From assembly GCF_004352845.1 (NCBI RefSeq), contig NZ_SJRX01000003.1, positions 310,001-374,000 of the forward strand: DNA of 64,000 nt, written 5' to 3'. This DNA comes from Luteimonas terricola (lineage in GTDB: Bacteria > Pseudomonadota > Gammaproteobacteria > Xanthomonadales > Xanthomonadaceae). Shown here one piece after another: positions 9,371-18,059 of this stretch; the stretch's first letter is position 1; the number at the start of each line of letters is the position of its first letter. Both the position numbers and the translations under genes were made by a program. The notes under the pieces were generated by a model. That model was given only the letters and a program-made list of their open reading frames with translations. It was not told where the DNA came from and did no database searches.

Positions 9371-9784
9371 CGTGGTTCATCTCCCAACTCCGGGGGGAAC
9401 GGTTTCGACAACGGGTGTCTGCTTCTTTCGCTACGCCCCGCCGTGACCTGGAGGGCCCCGCCGCGGCCGGGGGGGCGTCGCGGCGCATGTCCCCCCGCCT
9501 CCCCCAGGCGGCGGATGCCTCCTCCATGACATACCCCCCCACCCCACCCCCCCACCCCGGGGCGCGGCTGCGGCTGCAGATGCGCGATGCCCGGCTTTTG
9601 CTCCCGGGCCACCGCGTACTGCTGCGCACCGGGTGCCAAGGCCCTTGAGAGCGAAGTCAAGGAGGAGGCGACGGCCGCAGGCCAGCGCCGGGGGACATGG
9701 GCACTCAAGGGCCTTGGCACCCGGTGCCCGCGCTGTATCAATGGCGCGCCAGTCCCTCAGTCGGGAGAAGAACCTTTTTCGTGG
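9371..9784. other. Gene-free stretch with nested inverted repeats
   Basis: No credible gene. It holds C-tracts (9532-9560), a pair of perfect 24-base inverted repeats (listed separately), and a looser outer pairing: 9485-9526 reads, in reverse complement, like 9661-9703, sharing GGAGGAGGC at one end and GGGGGACATG at the other. The whole may be an extruding structure or the relic of a small non-autonomous element. Confidence 0.55.
9626..9727. repeat. Perfect 24-base inverted repeat pair around a 54-base core
   Basis: Left arm 9626-9649 begins GCACCGGGTGCC and ends CCCTTGAG; right arm 9704-9727 is its exact reverse complement. The arms flank 54 bases. There is no transposase nearby and no T-run, so it looks like neither a terminator nor a complete IS; a miniature element or a structural palindrome are the options. 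Confidence 0.8.
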
Positions 9785-11011
9785 CTAGGCGGCGAGCAGC
9801 CCGTCCCGCCTGGCGGGCCAGGCGGCGAGCCACGCCGCAATGTCCGACGCCGGCATCGGCTCCGCCACCAGCGCTCCCTGGCCCAGGTGGCAGCCCAGTG
9901 CGCGCAGGCACGCGAGGTCCCCGAGCGTGTCGAGGCCTTCCGCCACCGCCTGCATTTCGAGCTCGCGCGCAAGCGCGAGCGCGGCCTGCACGATGGCGCG
10001 CCGGGAAGGATCGCCCGCCGCCCCGCGGACGAAGCCGCGATCGATCTTCAACTCCGAGAAGGGCATGTCGCGCAGCTGTGCCAGGTTGGAGAAGCCCGTA
10101 CCGAACTCGTCGATCGCCAGGCGCACGCCCTTGAGCCGCAGCCGGCTCATGATGTCGAGCTGCGCGTGCGCCTCGGTCGGCAGCCGGGTTTCCGCCAGCT
10201 CCAGGACCAGCCGTTCCAGCGGAAAGCCCGCCGCGCCCGCCAGCCTGGCCACGCGGTCCGGGAAGTCCAGCGCGCCCAGGCTCGCCATGGACACGTTCAC
10301 CGCGACGTCCAGGGAGCGGCCTGCCACGCTCCAGTGGCTCGCGTCATGCAGCGCGTTGGCCAGTACCACGCGCGCGAGCGGGCTCACCAGGCCGGCTCCC
10401 TCGGCCAGCGGTACGAACTCCACGGGCATGACGATCCCGCGCGTACGGTGCTGCCAGCGGGCAAGCGCCTCGACGCCGACCACCTCGCCACTGCGAAGGT
10501 CGATCTTCGGCTGGTAGAGGTTGAACAGCTCGCCGGCGGTGATCGCCGACCCGAGCGCCGCGGCGTCGGGAGCGGAGAACGGCGGCACCGGCGCGCCTGC
10601 CTCCATCGCCGGGGCGACAACGGCCTCCCGCGCCTTCAACAGCGCGCGCAGCTCGGCGGGCTGCACGGGTTTGGCCAGCCTGCCCAGCACGTCCAGCCCC
10701 TGCTCCCGCGCCAGCTGCTCGACCGCCTGCAGCACGCGTGGCTCGGCGCCGCTGATCAGCGCCAACGCGCCACGGAAACCCATCGCAGCGAGGTGCCGCA
10801 CGAACTCCACGCCGTCCATCCCCGGCATGCGCAGGTCACAGAACACCAGGCCGAAACCGGCAGGGTCGGCGGACAGGCGTCCGAGCGCATCCTCGCCGCG
10901 CGAACACAGCTCGATCGTCGAATAGCCGCTGTCCCGCAGGCCCATCGCCCGCAGTTGGATGTGCAGCAGCCGGGTAGTGAAATCGTCGTCGTCGACTACC
11001 AGTATCTTCAA
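9785..11011 (-). CDS. REC-EAL response regulator (putative c-di-GMP phosphodiesterase)
   Basis: Layout as in RocR: a receiver domain (about 1-120, phospho-acceptor Asp in VFCDLRMPGMDG, Lys in RLAKPVQP) followed by an EAL domain (about 160-400). EAL residues seen: EALARW, NVS, LELAE, LKIDRG, AVAEG and the Gln of HLGQG. The loop-6 motif normally written DDFGTG reads DEFGTG here, a conservative change at a metal-binding position that may alter activity. The start was set at a TTG overlapping the Hpt stop (TTGA). An ATG 54 bases upstream lies deep in the Hpt gene and adds non-conserved residues. It is probably phosphorylated through the adjacent Hpt protein. Confidence 0.88.
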   Translation of the reverse strand: MKILVVDDDDFTTRLLHIQLRAMGLRDSGYSTIELCSRGEDALGRLSADPAGFGLVFCDLRMPGMDGVEFVRHLAAMGFRGALALISGAEPRVLQAVEQLAREQGLDVLGRLAKPVQPAELRALLKAREAVVAPAMEAGAPVPPFSAPDAAALGSAITAGELFNLYQPKIDLRSGEVVGVEALARWQHRTRGIVMPVEFVPLAEGAGLVSPLARVVLANALHDASHWSVAGRSLDVAVNVSMASLGALDFPDRVARLAGAAGFPLERLVLELAETRLPTEAHAQLDIMSRLRLKGVRLAIDEFGTGFSNLAQLRDMPFSELKIDRGFVRGAAGDPSRRAIVQAALALARELEMQAVAEGLDTLGDLACLRALGCHLGQGALVAEPMPASDIAAWLAAWPARRDGLLAA

Positions 11012-11427
11012 GATCCGTACCCCGTCATCTGCCCTGCCGCTGGAGCCTGCGCCCCGCGCCAGCACCGCATTGCGGCCAGCGCCGCGTCGATTGCGTCCAC
11101 CACGTCCCCCACCAGCGGCGCGACCATGTCGCTGCGCCCCGCTTCGCCGTGTTCCTCAAGCTCTGCGCACAACACCCCCAGGGGCAGTGCGCCGACCGAG
11201 CGCGCGGACGATTTCAGGCTGTGCGCCAGCATGGCGGCTCCGCCCGCGTCGGCGTCCGCGGCTGCCCGAAGCAGCCCGGCGCGCATCCCGGTGGCCACCG
11301 TGTCGAAGTACGCAACGATCTCCAGCAGCAGCGCGGGTTCGTCGCCGACGATGTCCCGGAGCACGCGCACATCGAAGGCGCTCTCGACCACCACGATGTG
11401 CTGGCTCGTGCCCGCAATGTCCGTCAT
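11008..11427 (-). CDS. Hpt-domain phosphotransfer protein
   Basis: A 139-residue stand-alone histidine phosphotransfer protein. The phospho-acceptor is the His of MLAHSLKSSARSVGA, in the canonical HSLKSSA-type helix. It would relay phosphate between a hybrid kinase elsewhere and the REC-EAL protein whose start codon overlaps its stop, so the two are translationally coupled. The ATG at 11427 is preceded by GGAGGGGG. No kinase gene is present in the window. The N-terminal segment (about 1-25) is variable. Confidence 0.85.
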   Translation of the reverse strand: MTDIAGTSQHIVVVESAFDVRVLRDIVGDEPALLLEIVAYFDTVATGMRAGLLRAAADADAGGAAMLAHSLKSSARSVGALPLGVLCAELEEHGEAGRSDMVAPLVGDVVDAIDAALAAMRCWRGAQAPAAGQMTGYGS

Positions 11428-11542
11428 GCCCCCTCCGTGGAAGCAGCGGAACCGGGAATGCTGCCACGCAGCATGGTAACGGGACGCCGCGCGGCGCCCC
11501 GTGCGTCCTGTCACATACCGGGGCGCGGCCGCGAGCGCGATC

Positions 11543-13186
11543 TCAGCTGCAGTCGCCGACGCGCTCGAATGCGAGGTCTTCGTAGTCGTAGCTGAAGTCC
11601 GCCTCCGGATCGACCTTGGCCATGACCAGGCGCGCCGATCCGCCCTCCACCCCGCGGGAGAACTCCATCCAGGCATCTGCATCGGCACCGAGCGTGTCGA
11701 AATCGACCAGCAGGCGCTCGCCTTCAAGCAGGACAGCGCCGGACAGCCGCGGCGACTTCAAAGACGCAAAGCGCACCCCGCCATCCACGGCGCAGACCGT
11801 CACCTCACCGAACCAGGGATCGCGGTAGCGACCCAGCCAGGTGGCCATTCCGCCGGCCGTCGCGGGGCGGCGGGCGGGATCCGTGCCGGCGGACGCATCG
11901 GAGGTGGTGGCCTCCGCAGCCGCCATGGACCTTTCCATGGCGAGCAAACCGGCGTAGTGATCCACCAGGCTTGGCCGTGGCGCTTCGGGCGCCTGCTCCC
12001 CGGCTCCTGCGGAGGCCCCGGCGGTGAAGTGCCTGGACAGCGCCTGCTCCAGCACCGTGCGCGCCTCGCCGGCATTGCCGTTGATGAGGATCACGAAGCC
12101 CACGCCGAGTTCCGGCAGCAGCGTCACCGCCGAATACATGCCCGAGAGCGTGCCGGTGTGCGAAACCTTGGCGGTGCCGTCGACATCGGTGAGCCGCCAG
12201 CCGTGGCCATAGGCGTAGTAGTGGCTCCGGTTCCAGTCGCGCATGCGCTGCGAAAGGGGCATCGGCATGTGCGCCGTCCAGGCAGCCTCGCGCTGCGTCT
12301 GCGACAGCCACGGCGCACCGTCGGAACCGGGCGTCTCCGGATCCAGCCAGGCCTGCACCCAGCGCAGCATGTCGTCCAGGCCACAGCGCACGCCACCGGC
12401 CGCGGCCATCGGCATGTCGGCCACCACCTCGCCGTCGGGCCGCGCGACCCAGCCGCCATCGCGGCGCGCGTGCGGCGCGGCCACGCTGCCGGCCTCCGCC
12501 ACGCGCCACTCCCCGATGCGACAGCTGTCCAGCCCGAGCGGCTCGAACACCTCGCGCCGCAGCAGCACGTCGAAGGGCGCGCCGCCGGCGGCCGCGGCGA
12601 CCTCACCGGCCACGATGTACAGCGTGTTGTCGTAGGCGTAGCGCGAACGGAAACTCCACCGCGGCTTCAGGTGCGCCAGCCCCGCGATCACCTCGTCGCG
12701 GGTGAACGCGTTCGGCTCCGGCCACAGCATCAGGTCGCCGGCACCCGGACCCAGGCCGCTGTTGTGGACCAGCAGGTCGCGCACCTGCATCTCGCGCGTC
12801 ACCCAGTCTTCGTGCATGCGGAAGCCCGGCAGATGCTTCACCACCGGGTCGTCCCAGGCCAGCAGGCCGGCATCGACCTGGCGCGCCAGCAGCGCGGCGG
12901 TCATGGCCTTGGTGTTGGAGGCGATCTTGAACAGCGTGTCGCGCGCTATTGCGTCCCCGCTGCCGGAGGCGGTTTCACCACGCAGTTCCACTTGCTGCAC
13001 CTGGCCGTCAACCACGACCCCCACAGCGATGCCGGGCAACCGGTAACGCTCGACCGCATCATCCACCGCCGCCCTGACCGCGGACGCAGGCCGTGCCACG
13101 GACGCTGCCGGCTGCAGGAAAAAAAAAGCGGCCAACAGCGTGGCCGCGAAGGGGACAGACCTAGGATTCACTTTCCACCACTCCAT
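11543..13186 (-). CDS. Exported serine hydrolase (class C beta-lactamase / DD-peptidase fold)
   Basis: The 547-residue protein has a signal peptide (hydrophobic FAATLLAAFFFLQPAASVA). The SxxK motif is in KIASNTKAM, the second motif is YAYDN (YxN), and HTGTLSGM stands in the KTG position. This is the serine-beta-lactamase fold shared by DD-peptidases, D-aminopeptidases and esterases; the substrate is not readable from sequence. A C-terminal extension (about 400-547) resembles the extra beta-rich domains of D-aminopeptidase-like members. It is the last gene of the transglutaminase / TonB receptor / hydrolase run, 72 bases after the receptor. A GTG at 13171 with GGAG upstream is an alternative start. 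Confidence 0.85.
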   Translation of the reverse strand: MEWWKVNPRSVPFAATLLAAFFFLQPAASVARPASAVRAAVDDAVERYRLPGIAVGVVVDGQVQQVELRGETASGSGDAIARDTLFKIASNTKAMTAALLARQVDAGLLAWDDPVVKHLPGFRMHEDWVTREMQVRDLLVHNSGLGPGAGDLMLWPEPNAFTRDEVIAGLAHLKPRWSFRSRYAYDNTLYIVAGEVAAAAGGAPFDVLLRREVFEPLGLDSCRIGEWRVAEAGSVAAPHARRDGGWVARPDGEVVADMPMAAAGGVRCGLDDMLRWVQAWLDPETPGSDGAPWLSQTQREAAWTAHMPMPLSQRMRDWNRSHYYAYGHGWRLTDVDGTAKVSHTGTLSGMYSAVTLLPELGVGFVILINGNAGEARTVLEQALSRHFTAGASAGAGEQAPEAPRPSLVDHYAGLLAMERSMAAAEATTSDASAGTDPARRPATAGGMATWLGRYRDPWFGEVTVCAVDGGVRFASLKSPRLSGAVLLEGERLLVDFDTLGADADAWMEFSRGVEGGSARLVMAKVDPEADFSYDYEDLAFERVGDCS

Positions 13187-13203
13187 CGCAGCGGCCAGGC
13201 CGC

Positions 13204-13221
13204 CGCCGGCTCCCGCCGGCG
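13204..13221 (-). other. Short hairpin between TonB receptor and hydrolase genes
   Basis: CGCCGGC-TCCC-GCCGGCG, a perfect 7-base stem with a 4-base loop and no T-run. It may stabilise or partly attenuate the message. Confidence 0.35.
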
Positions 13222-13257
13222 ACAGCCCGCCCGATCATCGATGCCCGGAAGAAGGCA

Positions 13258-16200
13258 TCAGAAGTTCCACGTCACCACCAGCTGCGCGTAGCGCGGCGAC
13301 TGCCAACGCGTGCCGGTGCCGTGCAGCCCGCGCGACACGCCGGGGCCAAGCTCGTAGCGCTGGCGCACGTTGATCACTTCCTGGTCGTTGAGCAGGTTGA
13401 ACACCGACAGCCTGGCCTTGAGGTCGATACCGTCGACCGGCAGCGTCCAGGTCACGTTCGCGGCCAGGTTGTAGGTCCACGGCAGGCGGCCGCCCGAACC
13501 ACGCCCGGCATACTCGTACACCCGCTCGGCCAACCCGCCGCTGCAGTTCTGCACGCAGTGCCAGAACGTACCGCCGCCCGAGCCTTCGGTCACGAAGCTG
13601 GCGCCGCCCGTGGTGTCGTTGGGCCAGGTCACACCGAACTGGTTGATCGGGGCTCCGGACATCGCGGTCATCATGCCGCCCACCGACCACTGTTCGTTGA
13701 ACGCGTAGCTGCCACGCAGCTTGACCTGGTGGCGGTGGTCGTTGAACAGCGGACCATAGTCCTGGTTGTTGGACGGGTGGTCCCAGTACTGGACCATGCC
13801 GGTGTCACCGTAGTTGGTGTCGGAGTTGACCGGGCCCTCGTGGTTGCCGTCGGACTTCGACCAGATGTAGGAAGCGTTGAACGCCCACTTCTCGTCCCAG
13901 GCGCGGTCGATCTGCAGTTCGATCGACTTGTAGGTGCGCTCCGGCTCGGAATAGCCGACCACCTGGCCGCTGCCACCCATGATGTAGCCGTCCTTCGAGG
14001 TGTCGATCGTGATCCAGCCCTCGGTGTCGCAACCGATGCTGGAGTCACCCCAGATGGTCAGCGGCTTGCCGGGGTTCGCGATCGGCCACAGGTTGTAGCC
14101 CACCGGTCCGCATGGCGTGTGGTTGATGCGCACGTCGTCCAGCGCGTTCTTCATGCGGCGGTAGGTCGCGTTGACGCCCCATGACCAGGTCTGGCTGAGC
14201 ATGCCCTGGTAGCCGAGGATCGCCTCGTCCTGGTAGACCGCATCCAGGTCGCGGTCGACGCTCTGCCGCAGGTCGCCCACCGAAACGTTGTAGTTGGTGT
14301 CGACCGGACCGATCTGGGTCCCGATGATCGGCTCCATGTACGAGGCGCCCGTCACCGGGTTGGTGGCCTCCCTCCAGCCATCGAGTTCATAGAAGGTGCG
14401 CTCGTCGGTGAGGCCGCCGGCGAAGGTGTAGTTGATGTTGTTGGTGACCGGCAGGTAATAGCGGCCGAGGTTGCCGAACAGCTTGCTGGTGCCGTCGCTC
14501 TTCATGTCCCAGGAGAAGCCCAGGCGCGGCGACACCAGCTCATCCATCTTGATGAAACTGCCACCGGCCGCGGTCTTGTTGTCGAAGCTGTCGACGCGAA
14601 GGCCGATGTTGAGCAGCAAGTCGGGCGTCACGCTCCAGGTGTCTTCGATGTAGTACGCGCTGGCCTCGGTCTCGAACACGCCGCCGTCCACGCGGCGGCG
14701 TCCCATCAGGATCGAGTCCACGCCGGGGGGAACCACCGAGCCGTTGTCGAGCACCGAGCCCGGCGACATGCTGTAGGCGGTGTAGCGCATGCCGGTCGGA
14801 CCGGGGTAGAAGCTGGTCCGGTCGGTCGTCATCAGCTCGTGGTCGATGCCGAAGCGCAGCTGGTGGTTGCCCAGGGTCCACTCGAAGTCCAGGCGGGCGA
14901 CTTCGCGCTCGTCCTCGTGCGCCACGATCATGGCCGACGTCGGATGACAACCCAGGGGCGGCTCGCCCATGGATTCGTAGACGTCACGGTAGCTGGCGTC
15001 GAAGAAGATCTGCTCGCAGGGGCCGTCGGCGGGCGAGAACGAGAAGGACTGGCTCTGATTGATGCCGTACATCGCCTTGGCGACGAAGCTCTCGCCAAAG
15101 TAGCCGGTATAGGTCAGCGAACCGCTCTCGCCACCGCCCTGCACCGTATTGCTGCCGACCGCATCGCCAACCTCACCCGTGTCCCAGTCATAGTTGAAGG
15201 TGCCGGTCGTGGTCTCGGCATCATCCGAGAAGGCCAGCAGTTCCAGCAGGTGGTTGTCGCTGATGCGCCAGTCCATCTTCGCGCCCCAGAAGCCGTCGCC
15301 GGACTCGCCCCGGAACCACGAGCCGCCACCGGTACTGCTGTACTTCGAGTTGAAGTCGCGCGCCTCGTACATGGCGAACAGGAACAGGCGGTCCTTGATC
15401 AGCGGACCCGACGCCCAGACGTTGGCCTTGCCGAAGCTGCTGCGGTCGCGGCTGGCGCGGTAGATGGCGGTGGACGTCGTGCCGTTGGAGTTCTGACCCG
15501 TGAACTCGTGGTCGTCCGCGCTCGCCTTCCATGCGCTGGGCTCGAAGGTCAGCTCGATGCCGCCTTCGAGCTCGTTGCCACCCGAACGCGACACAGCGTT
15601 GATCACGCCGCCGGTGGCGCGTCCGAACTCGACGGAATAACCGCCGGTCTTGACCTGGAACTCCCGGAAGAACGCGAACGGGGCGGTCGAGAAGCTCTGG
15701 CGGCGATAGAAGTCGGTGACGTTCAGACCGTTGATGAAGACCGAGTTCTCGGCCACCGACGAGCCGCCGAAGGAAATACCGCCGAACGACGAGTTGCCAC
15801 CGACCACGCCCGGCGCCAGCAGCGCCACCGAGGTCAGGCTCTGCGCCACGGGCAGGCGCGCCCATTCCTCCCGGGTGATGTTGGTGGCCGATTCGGTGGA
15901 GTGCACGTCGACGCGGTTGATGATGCGGCTGCCCAGCACAGTCACCGCACCCAGGTCGGCGATGCCGCCAGAACTGCCGAGGTTGACCGTGGTGGTGCCC
16001 CCCAGTGCAACGTTGAGGCTCACCGGCTCACCCAGCGGCTGGCCGTCACGGGTGACGACGAGGGAATAGTCGCCCACCGGAAGCTGGCCCAGGCGGTAGC
16101 TGCCGTCGCCGCTGACGGTGACAGACCGGGTCAGACCGGTGGCTTCGCGGGTCACCACGACCTGGTCGCCCGCGGTGGCCCGACCCGCCACTGCACCCGT

Positions 16201-16299
16201 GGCGCTCTGCGCCATCACCACCGGCGTCATCGCCGACAGGCACGCCCCCAATGCGATACAGAGTGCGGCTCGGCGGAACTTGGTATGGCTGCGCTTCAT
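13258..16299 (-). CDS. Oar-like TonB-dependent receptor
   Basis: Outer-membrane receptor of 1013 residues. A signal peptide ends AQS. It is followed by a carboxypeptidase-regulatory-like domain (about 30-110, TGAVAGRA, DGSYRLGQLPVGDYSL). The plug domain (about 115-240) contains RIINRVDVHSTESATNITREEW and FGRATGGVINAVSRSG. A long beta-barrel ends in the terminal aromatic LVVTWNF. This architecture is the Oar type, which in Xanthomonadaceae is linked to import or export of peptides and proteins rather than siderophores. It lies between an upstream transglutaminase-like gene (39 bases) and a downstream serine hydrolase. GGGGAG precedes the ATG. Confidence 0.93.
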   Translation of the reverse strand: MKRSHTKFRRAALCIALGACLSAMTPVVMAQSATGAVAGRATAGDQVVVTREATGLTRSVTVSGDGSYRLGQLPVGDYSLVVTRDGQPLGEPVSLNVALGGTTTVNLGSSGGIADLGAVTVLGSRIINRVDVHSTESATNITREEWARLPVAQSLTSVALLAPGVVGGNSSFGGISFGGSSVAENSVFINGLNVTDFYRRQSFSTAPFAFFREFQVKTGGYSVEFGRATGGVINAVSRSGGNELEGGIELTFEPSAWKASADDHEFTGQNSNGTTSTAIYRASRDRSSFGKANVWASGPLIKDRLFLFAMYEARDFNSKYSSTGGGSWFRGESGDGFWGAKMDWRISDNHLLELLAFSDDAETTTGTFNYDWDTGEVGDAVGSNTVQGGGESGSLTYTGYFGESFVAKAMYGINQSQSFSFSPADGPCEQIFFDASYRDVYESMGEPPLGCHPTSAMIVAHEDEREVARLDFEWTLGNHQLRFGIDHELMTTDRTSFYPGPTGMRYTAYSMSPGSVLDNGSVVPPGVDSILMGRRRVDGGVFETEASAYYIEDTWSVTPDLLLNIGLRVDSFDNKTAAGGSFIKMDELVSPRLGFSWDMKSDGTSKLFGNLGRYYLPVTNNINYTFAGGLTDERTFYELDGWREATNPVTGASYMEPIIGTQIGPVDTNYNVSVGDLRQSVDRDLDAVYQDEAILGYQGMLSQTWSWGVNATYRRMKNALDDVRINHTPCGPVGYNLWPIANPGKPLTIWGDSSIGCDTEGWITIDTSKDGYIMGGSGQVVGYSEPERTYKSIELQIDRAWDEKWAFNASYIWSKSDGNHEGPVNSDTNYGDTGMVQYWDHPSNNQDYGPLFNDHRHQVKLRGSYAFNEQWSVGGMMTAMSGAPINQFGVTWPNDTTGGASFVTEGSGGGTFWHCVQNCSGGLAERVYEYAGRGSGGRLPWTYNLAANVTWTLPVDGIDLKARLSVFNLLNDQEVINVRQRYELGPGVSRGLHGTGTRWQSPRYAQLVVTWNF

Positions 16300-16338
16300 T
16301 GTGATTCTCCCCGGAACAGGTGTTGGCTCATGGTTGGC

Positions 16339-17904
16339 TCAGGCGTTCTCATCCGTGACCGGTGGCAGCAGCTGCCACTCGAAGTCGTAACTCCATTGAT
16401 CGAAATACAGGTTCCCCCCGTCCCACTCCGCCTCGCCGCGCTGGAGGTCGACGGTTTCAGAGCGCGGGTGCCGCTTGGCCGGCACGAACTCGCGTGAATA
16501 GTCGTCGTTGAAAGCGATGCGGTAAGCGTCCAGGCCGCCGAGGTAGAACCCTGCGATCCCGGCATCGGCACCGGGCAGGCGGCCGAAGGTGACGTCCATC
16601 GGCACCCAGCCGTACGGAGCCAGGTACATCCAGCCCCAGTCGTGCATGTTGTTGTAGCTGCCGTCGGAGAAGATCCAGCCCGACTGCCAGCGCGCGGGAA
16701 TGCCGTTCATGCGCAGCAGGGTGATCAGCAGCAGGGTCTGCTGGCCGCAGTCGGCGTGGCCCTGCTCGAGCGCGTGCTCGCCGATGTTGGTGATGGTCGA
16801 GTATTCGCGGGCGCCGGCCCAGGGAATCGAATCCACGGCCGCGAACAGCTTCTGCGCGATGCGGTAGGGATTGGTCTCGTCACCGACCACCTGCGCGGAC
16901 TTCAGGCGCATCGCGTCGCTGAACATGACGTGCGGCGCGCGCTCGGCAACGTACGGCGCCAGCTCCGGCGTGATCTCCGCAGGCACCACACGCTCCGCAT
17001 CGATATCGACGTACTGGGCGTGGACGGTGAGCGCGTAGCTGACTGAAAACTCCGTGGGTTGACCGGCCACCGCCGGCGCCTCCATGTAGACGGTGCGCTG
17101 CAGCGCCGACTCGGGCGCAAGCTCATGGCGCGCCGGCACCGTCGCCTGCAGTCCGATGTCCTCCTGCTGCCCGGGGATCGCGCGCGGGAACGGCAGCCAG
17201 GCGCGCACGGTCTCGCCGGCCGGTACCGCATCGGGCTTCACCGTCAGCGACTGCGTGACCCGCACCCGCTGCGGCGCCACCGCGCGCTCGCCGCTGGCCA
17301 GTGCTGCTTCGCGCACCTGGACGTGGTGCGGATGCACGGCCACTTCCAGCGGGCTGTCGTAGAACTTCAGCGGCGTGGTCCGGCGCTCGCGTGCCTCTTC
17401 GCTCAGGCGGTACAGGTTGGACGGCCCGCGGCTGAACCAGCGGCGCTCACCGTCGATCACCCGCGCTTCGACCAGGCCCGCCGCGTCCCAGCGCGCGAAA
17501 TCGGCGTCGCTCATGTCGGGGATGTCGCGGCGCAGGCGCTCCCTGGCGCCGGCAGCGTCGAGGCGGAAGTCCATCAGGATGCGGCGCATGCGCTCGCGCT
17601 GGAACTCCAGCGCCGTGCGCTGGTCCGGCGTCAGCGATGCATCGCCCAGCGCCGCCGCGATCGCCGCCTCCGCGCCCTTGAAGTCACCGGCATCGACCAA
17701 CTGCACGATCGGCGCCGGCGCGGCCAGGCGCGCGCCGATGTCGATGGCAGGAGCTCCGGCCATGGCTGCCGGTTCCACGGCCATCACCGTCGGCATCCAG
17801 GCCATCGCAAGCGCCAGCAACACCGGCGCGGCCGGCAGCGCCCGCCGCATATGCGGCAGACAGGGTCGCGGTGGCATCGAATTGTCAAAGGGTGCAGCCG
17901 TCAC
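16339..17904 (-). CDS. Exported transglutaminase-like cysteine hydrolase
   Basis: The 521-residue product has a signal-type hydrophobic segment after a basic leader (about residues 19-41). The transglutaminase-like core lies at about 340-440, with the catalytic triad visible: Cys in GHADCGQQTLLL, His in MHDWGWMY, Asp in VPMDVTFG. Bacterial members of this family are usually proteases or amidases acting on peptides, not cross-linkers. The GTG at 17904 was chosen because AGGAGAGAGG sits just upstream; the ATG 27 bases later has no such site. It heads the minus-strand operon with the TonB receptor and hydrolase, and is divergent from the NlpC/P60 gene. Confidence 0.88.
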   Translation of the reverse strand: MTAAPFDNSMPPRPCLPHMRRALPAAPVLLALAMAWMPTVMAVEPAAMAGAPAIDIGARLAAPAPIVQLVDAGDFKGAEAAIAAALGDASLTPDQRTALEFQRERMRRILMDFRLDAAGARERLRRDIPDMSDADFARWDAAGLVEARVIDGERRWFSRGPSNLYRLSEEARERRTTPLKFYDSPLEVAVHPHHVQVREAALASGERAVAPQRVRVTQSLTVKPDAVPAGETVRAWLPFPRAIPGQQEDIGLQATVPARHELAPESALQRTVYMEAPAVAGQPTEFSVSYALTVHAQYVDIDAERVVPAEITPELAPYVAERAPHVMFSDAMRLKSAQVVGDETNPYRIAQKLFAAVDSIPWAGAREYSTITNIGEHALEQGHADCGQQTLLLITLLRMNGIPARWQSGWIFSDGSYNNMHDWGWMYLAPYGWVPMDVTFGRLPGADAGIAGFYLGGLDAYRIAFNDDYSREFVPAKRHPRSETVDLQRGEAEWDGGNLYFDQWSYDFEWQLLPPVTDENA

Positions 17905-17947
17905 TGGATAGCCTCTCTCCTGGCCCCCGGGGGTACTGCTTGAGGCT

Positions 17948-17975
17948 GTGTAACATGGCGTTCACGGATCGTCAA
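17948..17975 (-). promoter_or_regulatory. Candidate promoter in the AT-rich divergent region
   Basis: On the minus strand TTGACG (17970-17975) and TTACAC (17948-17953) are 16 bases apart, 43 bases upstream of the transglutaminase start. The surrounding 17960-18015 is sharply AT-rich in a region otherwise near 70% GC and separates two divergent operons, so it is the natural site for the RpiR regulator. No operator repeat was identified with confidence. Confidence 0.4.
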
Positions 17976-18059
17976 TAATTTATTCTTTCTGATTGATTTT
18001 CTTGAATGATGTATTCCATGATGGCCTCCCGCACCAAAATGCCGGGAAGGGGACGACCC

